A stretch of DNA of 64,000 bases from a virus: the IMG/VR virus record IMGVR_UViG_3300042566_001512, positions 62,001 through 126,000 of that record; one strand, given 5' to 3'. The first letter of the stretch is position 1. Every line of letters starts with the position of its first letter. Below are positions 41,437-49,491 of this stretch, piece by piece. Both the position numbers and the translations under genes were made by a program. Below the pieces are notes generated by a model. It saw only the letters and a list, made by a program, of their open reading frames with translations. It was not told where the DNA came from and ran no database searches.

Positions 41437-42669
41437 ATGAGCATTCTGACATCTGCAAGCGGTGATGAGCAGGGCGACGAAATATCTAGGCTGCGCGCCG
41501 AGAACCTAAAGCTGGCATTGATTCCCGAGCTAGAGGCGACTGTACAAAGTCTTCGGGAGAGAATTGCCGAGCTGACGACATCACCAAGACAAAGGTTCTT
41601 TCGTATGTCCGGTAAGCTGGTTTATCTGAGAGTTAGTAATCCTGGAGACAATAAAGTGGTTCACCGAATCGGCGCCGTAAATGATCAAGAAGTTTACGGC
41701 ATCATGAAAGATTATCAAAAGAGAGAACTTGTAAACGAGCTCACCGCCGCAGCTACTCGGTTTTCTGGTACTCAACAACTTCGGGAAAGGATCTCGCGTG
41801 TTGAGCTTCAGGATTATTTGGATACGATCAAAAAGGAGATTGATGTTCTGGCAAATGCCGATCGGATGTCAACGGGCGAGCGGTTTAACAGGGGACAGAA
41901 CTTGAAAACACTTATCGAAAAGCTCTATGCCCCACCGCAGTCTGAGCATCACCCGGATGATGTTGCAGTGGATCGCTTTTCCGAAGCCATGAAACAAAAG
42001 CTGGGGATGGCTCGCTCCAAAGGTCGTGGCGACTGGCAGACTTGCAACAAGGAAGACCTGAGCCGGATGCTACGTGAACACGTGGAGAAAGGCGATCCTC
42101 GTGACGTGGCGAACTTCTGCATGTTCCTGTGGTCGCTTGGGCACGGGATCGCGCAGTCCGAGGAGCCGGCGGCTAGGGGTGATTCGGTTGCGTGGTACTA
42201 CGAGGTAAATGGCAAAGTTCATCTTGAGACAAGGCAACTCGACCACTACCATTTATCCGATGGAGAATACGTAAAGGGCCGTCCACTGGTGTTTGGTGAC
42301 ACCCTGCCGTCTCAGTCGAAATCTTCTTCCGAGGCAAACCAGCCTTTGACGAATATGTTAGATTACGAGTTGCTGCGTCAGTACGCTCAATATTCAAACA
42401 TCTCTTATTCGGGACTTTGTCAGGCTATCCTGGATGCGGCCCAGTGCGCATCAGCAAATACCAATAGACCTGCACTAGGACTAGACCGTTTGCGCCCATT
42501 CGTCCACGGACTTGGAAAGGCGATTCTGGCCGAACTTGAAGAAGAAGAAGCCAGTATTATTAAAGGAGCAGTCAAGTGTCAACATGTTTGGTCAGAAGAG
42601 TCCAAACAAAACGGCTGGCGATCTACCTGCAATATTTGCGGAAAAGAAGCGGCGGGAGGTGGACAATGA
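41437..42669 (+). CDS. Ea22-like/temperate-phage-type accessory protein with zinc ribbon (410 aa)
   Basis: N-terminal coiled coil (about 15-50, EISRLRAENLKLALIPELEATVQSLRERI). The middle contains the pattern MKQKLGMARSKGRGDWQTCNKEDLSRMLREHVEKGDPRDVANFCMFLWSLG, which recurs in Ea22-type and similar accessory proteins of temperate phages. The C-terminus is a zinc ribbon (CQHVWSEES...STCNICGKE). G+C and codon use are higher than in surrounding genes, consistent with transfer from another phage. Function unknown. Confidence 0.6.
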   Translation: MSILTSASGDEQGDEISRLRAENLKLALIPELEATVQSLRERIAELTTSPRQRFFRMSGKLVYLRVSNPGDNKVVHRIGAVNDQEVYGIMKDYQKRELVNELTAAATRFSGTQQLRERISRVELQDYLDTIKKEIDVLANADRMSTGERFNRGQNLKTLIEKLYAPPQSEHHPDDVAVDRFSEAMKQKLGMARSKGRGDWQTCNKEDLSRMLREHVEKGDPRDVANFCMFLWSLGHGIAQSEEPAARGDSVAWYYEVNGKVHLETRQLDHYHLSDGEYVKGRPLVFGDTLPSQSKSSSEANQPLTNMLDYELLRQYAQYSNISYSGLCQAILDAAQCASANTNRPALGLDRLRPFVHGLGKAILAELEEEEASIIKGAVKCQHVWSEESKQNGWRSTCNICGKEAAGGGQ

Positions 42670-42839
42670 GTCCAATTATGGCATTTATCTGGATGGTTTC
42701 TGGCTTAGTAGCACTTGCTATTGTTGGATTACTCTGTCCCTTTGAGTTTGTAGGTCGAGTTACAACGCTGATGATTTTGTGGGGAATTGCGACTTTGATT
42801 GCTTTTTGCTATTTTATACCGGATATCTTAATGACCTAG
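42666..42839 (+). CDS. Small membrane protein with two helices (57 aa)
   Basis: Starts in the ATGA overlap with the previous gene, so it is translated with it. Two membrane helices, about 4-24 (IMAFIWMVSGLVALAIVGLL) and 31-54 (VTTLMILWGIATLIAFCYFIPDI). A holin-like size, but no evidence for that role. Confidence 0.55.
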   Translation: MSPIMAFIWMVSGLVALAIVGLLCPFEFVGRVTTLMILWGIATLIAFCYFIPDILMT

Positions 42840-43159
42840 AAGAATTCACCACCGTTGGGATTGTCGCGGCTGGCCTTAACTGACCATGTGTGTTTGTGTG
42901 CCGGCTCACCGATAAGGTTTGTGTCCCCACAGAGACATACGTATCGGGGGTGAAACGCGTAGGCAATTTTATAAAATTCAAAAATGAAAACATGGCCTTT
43001 CCCCCCACCTACCGGCCCTATTCCTTGGACTCCGGAGCAATTGGCTAAATATAAAAAAGATAAACAAAACAGTTTACCTTCTTCGCCTATTTTTAAAAAA
43101 TAGTTACTGTGGCTAAATAACACGTTATAAACCTCAACACGTTTTAAAAGGAAATTTAA
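42840..43159 (+). other. Gap with uncertain small ORFs and no clear signals
   Basis: 320 bases. The plus strand holds a 39-codon Pro-rich frame (42984-43103). On the minus strand a frame ending at 42836 reads CLCGDTNLIGEPAHKHTWSV, protein-like but lacking a normal start codon. It may be a decayed gene. No promoter box or hairpin is obvious. Confidence 0.35.
42984..43103 (+). CDS. Possible Pro-rich micro-protein (39 aa)
   Basis: MKTWPFPPPTGPIPWTPEQL then a Lys-rich end and stop. There is no good ribosome binding site, which makes it doubtful, but the composition is coherent. Confidence 0.3.
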   Translation: MKTWPFPPPTGPIPWTPEQLAKYKKDKQNSLPSSPIFKK

Positions 43160-43780
43160 ATGTCTAAACACGCACTGGTAGTATCGGTTGAAGATTTTGA
43201 GAATAAACCAAAAATCGAATGGAACACCTTTATGATGTCTCGTGATATATGCGAGACAGACGAGCGCTACTTGCAGATCATTCCGTACGTTACGGTGGTT
43301 AACGAAAAAGGCGATTATTTGGTATACGAAAGGGGCTCTTCTGGTCAAGAAGAGCGACTTCGTAAGAAGCTATCGATTGGCTTGGGTGGTCACATTGACA
43401 ACCCCGTAACTGCCACGCTAGATGAACTAATTGCGCTAGAAGCGGCCCGTGAAATCGAAGAAGAAGTGGGTGTGTCGGTAGACGTAGCCGTCATTAAAGA
43501 AGCGCTTCGCTATGCATATTTCATTAGACTGCAAGGCTCCAGTGTTGACCGCGTACATCTTGGCGTGTCTATTAAGATCACTATGGACTCCAGCCAAACG
43601 TTTAACCTAGAGGAAGGCGTTATCCTTAACCCAATGTGGATGCCCGCTGCCGAGGTCTCTCTTTATTTGTCACTAAAAGCCATGATAAAGCCAGAGGCTC
43701 TTTCGTGGGAATTTGAACCGTGGTCAGAATACGTGCTACATAAGGAACTCCTGGATCTTGTAAAGAAAACAGCTAGCTGA
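43160..43780 (+). CDS. Nudix hydrolase-like protein (206 aa)
   Basis: AAAGGAAATTTAA site. The central part holds a Nudix box with an insertion: GLGGHID...ALEAAREIEEEVGVSVD (about 77-108), containing the REIEEEVG core that binds Mg2+ at the pyrophosphate. Nudix enzymes cleave nucleoside diphosphates linked to another moiety (for example ADP-ribose, NADH, dNTPs or RNA caps). The N-terminal 55 and C-terminal 60 residues are unique. Substrate unknown. Possible partners are the macro domain and DHH proteins. Confidence 0.78.
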   Translation: MSKHALVVSVEDFENKPKIEWNTFMMSRDICETDERYLQIIPYVTVVNEKGDYLVYERGSSGQEERLRKKLSIGLGGHIDNPVTATLDELIALEAAREIEEEVGVSVDVAVIKEALRYAYFIRLQGSSVDRVHLGVSIKITMDSSQTFNLEEGVILNPMWMPAAEVSLYLSLKAMIKPEALSWEFEPWSEYVLHKELLDLVKKTAS

Positions 43781-43801
43781 CGGCATAGAAAGTTTCTTTG
43801 A

Positions 43802-43833
43802 CATAAATAGGCGACACGTGTCGCCTATTTATG
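43802..43833. terminator. Perfect 32-base CATA/TATG palindrome
   Basis: CATAAATAGGCGACAC plus its exact complement; 22 bases after the Nudix gene. Confidence 0.8.
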
Positions 43834-43864
43834 AGTATTAACTGCTTTTTTTAATGAGATTAAA

Positions 43865-44653
43865 ATGGCTAATGAAAATTCTAAAAAATTGATGAAAATC
43901 AAAAACAAGGAACTCAAGGATCTAGTTGCCAGTTCTATAAATTCCATGACGCTTAGCCATCACAAAGAGCTTTTGCCGTTTATATTCCATCAATACGATC
44001 TAATTGAATATTACCAGTATTTTGATAAATTAAGTGATTTCTTTGTTAACCCGTTAAGTTCAGATAATCGCAGCTATCACAATAAGCTACACTCCCAGGC
44101 CGTATCGCTTAACTGCTACGAGGCCATCCATCATACGGAGTTGCCTATTAGTAAAGAGGATAAAAAGGCCATCCTACTAGCCTCGCTTTTTCACGACGCA
44201 AACCATTCTTACGGTCTATTGCAGGATTCCGCAAATATTAGCAACGCAATAACCGCGTTTAATAACGCTCACGATTGCGCAAAACACCAAGTTACTCAAG
44301 AAATAATCAAAAAGGCCAAAAAGCTAATTAAATACACACAGTACCCATACGTGGCCATGTCAAGGCACATAACCTGGCACTGCGCACTGGTTATTAGAGA
44401 CGCAGACATGATGATGGCGTACGAGCAGGACAGAGTTTGTGCCGACCTACATATTGGTTTATTTAACGAAATAAATAACTCTAGAGATCATTATTTTGAA
44501 CCAATAATGAAATTTAATTATTTTCTAGAAAACAATGAGCAATTTTTACAGAGAATTGTTTGGAACACTAGATGGGCAAAGAAAAAAGCGTTCAATCATA
44601 ATTTTCCACAGCGCGTTAAAAACATGAAAGCTTTGATCGAGTCGGCAAAATAA
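43865..44653 (+). CDS. HD-domain phosphohydrolase-like protein (262 aa)
   Basis: The metal-binding HD pattern is seen as YHNKLHSQAV (about 76-85), LASLFHDANHS (about 108-118, the HD pair) and IRDADMMMAY (about 177-186). This arrangement matches small HD phosphohydrolases and cyclic nucleotide phosphodiesterase-like domains. The substrate could be (d)NTPs or a cyclic nucleotide. No other domain. The function in nucleotide turnover is inferred. Confidence 0.75.
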   Translation: MANENSKKLMKIKNKELKDLVASSINSMTLSHHKELLPFIFHQYDLIEYYQYFDKLSDFFVNPLSSDNRSYHNKLHSQAVSLNCYEAIHHTELPISKEDKKAILLASLFHDANHSYGLLQDSANISNAITAFNNAHDCAKHQVTQEIIKKAKKLIKYTQYPYVAMSRHITWHCALVIRDADMMMAYEQDRVCADLHIGLFNEINNSRDHYFEPIMKFNYFLENNEQFLQRIVWNTRWAKKKAFNHNFPQRVKNMKALIESAK

Positions 44654-44667
44654 ATAAAACGTTATAG

Positions 44668-44701
44668 GGTGCACGTTAAGGGTCAACCCTTAACGTGCAC
44701 C
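44668..44701. terminator. Hairpin with TATG foot
   Basis: GGTGCACGTTAAGGG-TCAA-CCCTTAACGTGCACC, then AATTATG. It ends the HD gene message. Confidence 0.75.
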
Positions 44702-44799
44702 AATTATGTTTTCAATAAAATATTTATTTATAAAACAGCAATGCTGCTTTTAATATTCATTTATTTTAAATGAAAAAATCATAAGTTTATATATCAAAA

Positions 44800-45123
44800 A
44801 TGACTCAAATAACCAAAATTCGTACTTCAAAAAACTCTTTGCGAAAAAGCGGTAAATTTAACTATTGGTCAGCTGAGCAGGTCCTTGAAGATTTGCCTAA
44901 TTTCAACAATAGTGAATTTGTAAACAGGAATTTAAAATATTTGCTGACCAAGGCACAAGATCACAATGTGACAGTATACGCCGAGAAAGGGCTTTTTTAC
45001 CGCTTAGTATTTCCAGCAAAAAATATTTTACCACGTGAGAGCCTACGTGAAGGAAACGAAGTAATTGTCATCACCCAAAACCAACTCAAGGTTCTAGAGA
45101 TTAACATTGTTAGATTGAATTGA
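44800..45123 (+). CDS. Unknown protein (107 aa), possibly leaderless
   Basis: TTTATATATCAAAAATG places an AT-rich box 6-12 bases before the ATG and no ribosome binding site is visible, so translation may be leaderless. Basic first 20 residues, then helix and a beta-like end (YRLVFPAKNILPRESLREGNEVIVI). No recognised domain. Confidence 0.5.
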   Translation: MTQITKIRTSKNSLRKSGKFNYWSAEQVLEDLPNFNNSEFVNRNLKYLLTKAQDHNVTVYAEKGLFYRLVFPAKNILPRESLREGNEVIVITQNQLKVLEINIVRLN

Positions 45124-45137
45124 AAAGGAATAACTAT

Positions 45138-45683
45138 ATGGGCGATTATTACGCAATAGCCACCAGGTTTAAACTGAAAAAAGATACACCAAAAACTATA
45201 GAAAGTTTTTTTGACGTTTTGTATGGTGCGGGAGGACAGTCGCGCGATATCGAACTACGCTCTAACGTGTTTTCTGAACAGCTAACAAGCATTGGAATTG
45301 ATATCGATAGCTTAGCGTCGTCCGTAAGACTCGTTAGCCTTTGTCACGATGCACACTGTGTGCGAGGTAAAGAAAATGACGTTTACTATTCATTTGCCTC
45401 AACAAAATACCCTCGTAAAGAATTATATCAAAAACTATTTACACAGATTCTCGATTATTTGGATGTATCGCAGGGCGACGTTTTATACACCCAAGTGTGG
45501 GAAGATAGTTCTGTAGAAGTGTTTTTGTATGTCGACCCTTCGCTAGAAGCCATAAGTTGCGCTGAGGCTAAACTTTACAAATACGAAGATGGGTATATGT
45601 TAGATGACACACACCCTTACAATCTTGAAAAAGGTGTAGATAAGCCTAAAATGAAAATAAACAATTTCTTTGATTTAGTCTAA
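45138..45683 (+). CDS. Unknown protein (181 aa)
   Basis: ATG 45138 with AAAAGGAATAACT; the in-frame TTG at 45120 is upstream of that site. Alpha/beta with two parts: YYAIATRFKLKKDTPKTIESFFDVLYG at the start and SSVEVFLYVDPSL later. No family recognised. Confidence 0.5.
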   Translation: MGDYYAIATRFKLKKDTPKTIESFFDVLYGAGGQSRDIELRSNVFSEQLTSIGIDIDSLASSVRLVSLCHDAHCVRGKENDVYYSFASTKYPRKELYQKLFTQILDYLDVSQGDVLYTQVWEDSSVEVFLYVDPSLEAISCAEAKLYKYEDGYMLDDTHPYNLEKGVDKPKMKINNFFDLV

Positions 45684-45700
45684 ACAATAGTAAATTCATC

Positions 45701-45814
45701 ATGGACGAGTTGTCAATTAAAGAGGCTTTATTTTTCCGGGAAATAGACGAATATCAGGCAAGTAGACTATACCGGATATTGTCTATATCTTTTTTACTGG
45801 ACAGGTTTACCTAA
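45701..45814 (+). CDS. Small protein (37 aa)
   Basis: Begins 18 bases after the previous stop. MDELSIKEALFFREI, then a hydrophobic end SISFLLDRF. Weak ribosome site (ATTCATC). Could be an operon member or noise. Confidence 0.35.
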   Translation: MDELSIKEALFFREIDEYQASRLYRILSISFLLDRFT

Positions 45815-45855
45815 TTAAATAAACAAATAATGTTATTTTTTATTTATTTTTAATC

Positions 45856-45864
45856 ACATATTAC
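45856..45864 (+). promoter_or_regulatory. Strong phage promoter box right before an ATG
   Basis: TTTTTAATCACATATTACAAATGAGAC; the exact core ACATATTAC ends 3 bases before the ATG at 45867. Confidence 0.6.
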
Positions 45865-45866
45865 AA

Positions 45867-46136
45867 ATGAGACATTCAGATAAAAACGCATTAGACTCTG
45901 AGCCCTGTTCAAAAATAATGGTAACGACCAAACTGTTTGACATTCATGCTACTAGTGTAAATAAGTTAAACGAAACACACTTCACGTATCCTGTCGAATC
46001 AAAACACACGCCCTTGCTTTATATGTTAAACCCGGTTGCCAGACTTTACAGATCTAATAAAATCTATTATTTAAAAAAGGTGCCCATTTACCGTAGTAGA
46101 CTTCCCTTTACGGGGTTTATTTTGGATGAGCTGTGA
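45867..46136 (+). CDS. Unknown small protein (89 aa), start uncertain
   Basis: The promoter box ends immediately before the ATG, so the message would be leaderless if this start is used. ATG 45918 (MVTTKLFDIHATSV) is the alternative, also without a clear binding site. Basic overall, no known domain. It lies just upstream of ligA. Confidence 0.4.
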   Translation: MRHSDKNALDSEPCSKIMVTTKLFDIHATSVNKLNETHFTYPVESKHTPLLYMLNPVARLYRSNKIYYLKKVPIYRSRLPFTGFILDEL

Positions 46137-46163
46137 ATGTTATCAAGTGACATGGATATATAA

Positions 46164-48185
46164 ATGATAAACGCAAAACAGGAAATTGATAAGCTCAGAA
46201 AGCTTATTAAGTATCATAATAAGAAATATTACGTCGAGTCCGACTCCGTAATATCCGATGAAGAATACGATAAACTGTTTAGAAAACTACAGACTCTAGA
46301 GAAACAGTACCCAGAGCTCATAACAAAGAACTCGCCAACGCAGACAGTGGGCGCTAAAGCGTCTAAGACGTTCAAAACGGCCAAGCACACAGTGCCCATG
46401 CTCAGTCTGAAGACGGAAACGGATTATACGCAAGCTGGTGTTGATAATTTCATAACCAGACTAAGTCAAGAGTTAGGAGCGAACGATATGGCCTTTGTGA
46501 GCTATGTTGCCGAGCCTAAGTACGATGGCCTTGGCCTGGACATCACGTATTCTAACGGATCACTTACCCTGGCCTTGACCCGCGGCGACGGAGACACAGG
46601 TGAGGTGGTAACAGAAAACGCCAAGATGATACAGTGCGTGCCAGCGCTCATTAAGAGTCACGATAGACTGCCTATTAATCACCTACAGTTGCGCGGAGAG
46701 GTAGTCATGAGCAAGTACTCTTTCAATGAAGTAAACCAAGCGCTGCTAAAAAAAGGTTATAAAACCTATGTAAACCCACGCAACGCCGCATCTGGTGCAC
46801 TCAGGCAACTAGATCCTCTAGTAACCAAATCAAGAAAATTGAGTTTTTACGCATATAGCTTAATATCAGTAAAGCCCGATAGAAACTTCAAATCTCATTC
46901 TGAGCAACTGTCTTTCCTGGAGTCATTGGGGTTTACCTTATCTGAGGAGATACGAAAAGCTCAAAACGCAGAAGATCTTAAACAATACCACGAAAAGCTA
47001 TATTCAATACGGAAAGATTTGCCGTATGAGATAGACGGCGTCGTGTATAAGGTAGATTCTTTAGATCACCAGAAAAGGCTAGGTTTTGTTTCCCGTGAAC
47101 CAAAGTGGGCGGTGGCGCATAAGTTCTTGGCTCCTGAGGAAAAAACCAAACTTATAGCAATAGACGTACAGGTGGGCAGAACGGGAAAGCTCACTCCTGT
47201 TGCTAGACTGGACCCCGTGTTTGTATCTGGTACGACAATAACCAATGTAACTCTGCACAATGTTTTTGATCTAAGGTCCAGAAAAGTTCGAGTCGGCGAT
47301 GAAGTATACGTCAGAAGAGCCGGCGACGTTATTCCGGAGATCACGGGCCACGTGCAAGACGCACGTATGGGCTACTATCGCAATTTTAGTATGCCGAGTA
47401 CCTGCCCGGTTTGTAGTGGTCCTGTAGAGCGTCAGAAGGGCTCCAGAGAGTACCGCTGCACCAATAAACTATCCTGCCCTGCTCAGTTAATAGGCTCTAT
47501 AACGCATTACGCCAGTAAGAAAGCAATGAACATAGAGGGTCTTGGCGACAGGACAGTGGAGTGTTTAGTAAACAATAATCTTCTTTTTAACATAACCGAC
47601 ATTTATCGCCTTTTCGATAAAAGACAAGAACTCTCTAAGCTCGAAGGGTTCGGTACTAAAACAATAGAGAATCTGTTTGGCGCCATACAGAAAACAAGAT
47701 CTTGTTCATTCTCTAAATTTCTTTATTCACTGGGTATCCCAAATGTGGGGGAGAACACGTCAAAGATATTGGCAAGTCGATTCGCCGACCTTAACGACCT
47801 AAAGGCTGCTAGTTTAGACGAACTAAAACAAATACCTGATATAGGACCCATTTGTGCAAAAAGCATAATTGGTTTTATGTCTAGCAAAGGCTTTGAGGTG
47901 GCCCGCCAGTTATATTTTTCCGAATTAAATATCGAAAAAAATATTAAAATAATTACAAACAAACTACAAGGTAAAACTTTCGTAATAACCGGTAGCTTTG
48001 CGCAAGTTGATCGGGAAAAATTAAAATTGGAAATAGAGAAAAACGGCGGAAAAGTTTCTGGTACAGTAAATAAAAACACCGATTATCTTGTGGCCGGAGA
48101 GAATGCCGGATCTAAGTTAAATAAATCAAAAGAGCTGAATGTAAAAATAATAGATTATTACTTTCTAAAAGGAATGTTGGAATGA
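46164..48185 (+). CDS. ligA: NAD-dependent DNA ligase
   Basis: Seals nicks in duplex DNA, using NAD+. Domain order is as in bacterial LigA: Ia region (about 1-60), adenylation domain with active-site Lys119 in EPKYDGLG, OB fold, zinc finger CPVCSG...CTNKLSCPAQ (about 414-440), helix-hairpin-helix repeats (about 445-585) and BRCT domain (about 593-673, LQGKTFVITGSFAQVDREKLKL). At 673 residues it is full length (E. coli has 671). It would join Okazaki fragments made by the phage replisome. All major domains are intact. Confidence 0.96.
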   Translation: MINAKQEIDKLRKLIKYHNKKYYVESDSVISDEEYDKLFRKLQTLEKQYPELITKNSPTQTVGAKASKTFKTAKHTVPMLSLKTETDYTQAGVDNFITRLSQELGANDMAFVSYVAEPKYDGLGLDITYSNGSLTLALTRGDGDTGEVVTENAKMIQCVPALIKSHDRLPINHLQLRGEVVMSKYSFNEVNQALLKKGYKTYVNPRNAASGALRQLDPLVTKSRKLSFYAYSLISVKPDRNFKSHSEQLSFLESLGFTLSEEIRKAQNAEDLKQYHEKLYSIRKDLPYEIDGVVYKVDSLDHQKRLGFVSREPKWAVAHKFLAPEEKTKLIAIDVQVGRTGKLTPVARLDPVFVSGTTITNVTLHNVFDLRSRKVRVGDEVYVRRAGDVIPEITGHVQDARMGYYRNFSMPSTCPVCSGPVERQKGSREYRCTNKLSCPAQLIGSITHYASKKAMNIEGLGDRTVECLVNNNLLFNITDIYRLFDKRQELSKLEGFGTKTIENLFGAIQKTRSCSFSKFLYSLGIPNVGENTSKILASRFADLNDLKAASLDELKQIPDIGPICAKSIIGFMSSKGFEVARQLYFSELNIEKNIKIITNKLQGKTFVITGSFAQVDREKLKLEIEKNGGKVSGTVNKNTDYLVAGENAGSKLNKSKELNVKIIDYYFLKGMLE

Positions 48186-48571
48186 AACTGCAAATCAAAA
48201 CACTTAGAGCTGCAATTGTTGGTTACTTTCTTAATTTAATTTATTATTTTAAGAAAAGCAATAATCACGAATCTGTAAAAATGGAAGATCCTCCGTTAGT
48301 GGAATATAACCAGAGTGAACCGGAGGTTATGCAAGAGACTAATCAATCGGAAAATCCCATAATGATTGATATTAAACAGATAGTGCGTATCACATCGGTG
48401 AGAACCGTTAAAGTCGTGGAGCACCATTATCTAGCTGTTAGTTTTGATGGACAGCCACCGACGATGCTGCAGGTACCTAAAGACGATCTATCTGATTTTA
48501 CGATAGGCAAAGAGTTGATAGTATTGCCCGGTGGACTGCATCCCCTGAATCGAGCACCGGTTGTCCATTGA
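48182..48571 (+). CDS. Unknown small protein coupled to ligA (129 aa)
   Basis: ATGA overlap with the ligA stop, so coupled translation. An N-terminal membrane-like stretch (AAIVGYFLNLIYYF), acidic middle and a beta-rich end (HHYLAVSFDGQPPTMLQVP). Function unknown. Confidence 0.55.
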   Translation: MKLQIKTLRAAIVGYFLNLIYYFKKSNNHESVKMEDPPLVEYNQSEPEVMQETNQSENPIMIDIKQIVRITSVRTVKVVEHHYLAVSFDGQPPTMLQVPKDDLSDFTIGKELIVLPGGLHPLNRAPVVH

Positions 48572-48580
48572 CGCAGTGAC

Positions 48581-48614
48581 AAAATAAATACGGGGGGTTG
48601 CTCCCCCCTATTTT
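48581..48614. terminator. GC-rich hairpin
   Basis: GGGGGG-TTGCT-CCCCCC with flanking AAAATA/TATTTT arms. It lies between the gene ending at 48571 and the next ATG. Confidence 0.6.
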
Positions 48615-48633
48615 GACCAATAGGAGTATTCTA

Positions 48634-48822
48634 ATGGGCAAGCTTTTAATAAATCTTATTTTGATCTTTTTGTTTGTTTGGGTTGTAATTATCGCATTTG
48701 TTCCAATAGTAAAGGTCATATTTGCGGTAATTGTGGCCATACTGAGTGCGGTATTTTCAATCTTTTTCTACGTGCTTATATTTGCGATGGTGGTGGGTAT
48801 TGTTTTGTCATTGCTAAAATGA
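48634..48822 (+). CDS. Small hydrophobic membrane protein (62 aa)
   Basis: TAGGAG site before ATG 48634. Almost the whole chain is hydrophobic, forming two membrane helices (LINLILIFLFVWVVIIAFVPIV and VFSIFFYVLIFAMVVGIVLSL). Size and topology would fit a class II-type holin; that is only a suggestion. It overlaps the next ATG. Confidence 0.55.
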   Translation: MGKLLINLILIFLFVWVVIIAFVPIVKVIFAVIVAILSAVFSIFFYVLIFAMVVGIVLSLLK

Positions 48823-49109
48823 TGGAAAAATATACACCCCGCGCCTATTCCTTTGGCGGTACTGCTGCTCTAAACGTTGATTCTGTGGTATTGCTAAAAA
48901 ACGCGTACAAAAGAAGGCTACTTAAGATTAATGAAGATATACGAAAATGCAGGAAAGAAAATAGAGAAACAAAGACATTAAATGCTAAGAGAAAAATTGT
49001 TAATAGACAATTTAATCTGTTAGATCAGATGCAAAAGAAGTTCAACCCAGAATGCGTTGGTCAAAAAAACGCATACTTTAAACTGTTAGACCTTTACAAA
49101 AATGACTGA
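48819..49109 (+). CDS. Unknown basic helical protein (97 aa)
   Basis: ATGATG overlaps the preceding stop. Strongly Lys/Arg/Asn-rich helix (KNAYKRRLLKINEDIRKCRKENRETKTLNAKRK). Likely to bind nucleic acid. Overlaps the next gene by 8 bases. Confidence 0.5.
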   Translation: MMEKYTPRAYSFGGTAALNVDSVVLLKNAYKRRLLKINEDIRKCRKENRETKTLNAKRKIVNRQFNLLDQMQKKFNPECVGQKNAYFKLLDLYKND

Positions 49110-49413
49110 AAAAATTTACTCGCACCTTCCTGCAGATCGGACCATAGTTTACACCGATAGGGAACTGGCCGTTTTTAAATACACTGTGGACGACGCACTG
49201 GAGGCGGCAAGGTCCATTCAAATGGACCGGACAGGTTCGCAGCTCAAGTTTGCTGATCGACATAAGAAACGGTATTCTCTGGTAAGCGGTTCTAAACTGA
49301 ACATCTCTCAGCACAACGCCGTCATTGCTGACGTCCTTCATCACGAAGCAGAGTATTCGCGTAGAGCTCAACATCTAGAGCCGGTAAACCGATTTCATTC
49401 CCCCAGGTATTGA
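49102..49413 (+). CDS. Unknown protein (103 aa)
   Basis: Overlaps the previous gene. Charged, helical in the middle (VDDALEAARSIQMDRTGSQLKFADRHKKRYSLVS), with His-containing end. Last gene before a convergent minus-strand gene. Confidence 0.5.
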   Translation: MTEKIYSHLPADRTIVYTDRELAVFKYTVDDALEAARSIQMDRTGSQLKFADRHKKRYSLVSGSKLNISQHNAVIADVLHHEAEYSRRAQHLEPVNRFHSPRY

Positions 49414-49448
49414 TATCTAGATAATCTTTTTAATTAAAGATTAAACGT

Positions 49449-49480
49449 CATATAGCCCCTGGTACACCAGGGGCTATATG
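49449..49480. terminator. Bidirectional CATA/TATG hairpin between convergent genes
   Basis: CATATAGCCCCTGG-TACA-CCAGGGGCTATATG; it lies between the plus-strand stop at 49413 and the minus-strand stop at 49492. Confidence 0.85.
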
Positions 49481-49491
49481 ACAATCAACAT

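Noticed and set aside
42814-43348. Two overlapping minus-strand frames in the 42840-43160 gap
   Set aside because: Parts look protein-like, but starts are poor and they overlap the Nudix gene. Kept only as a note in the gap entry.
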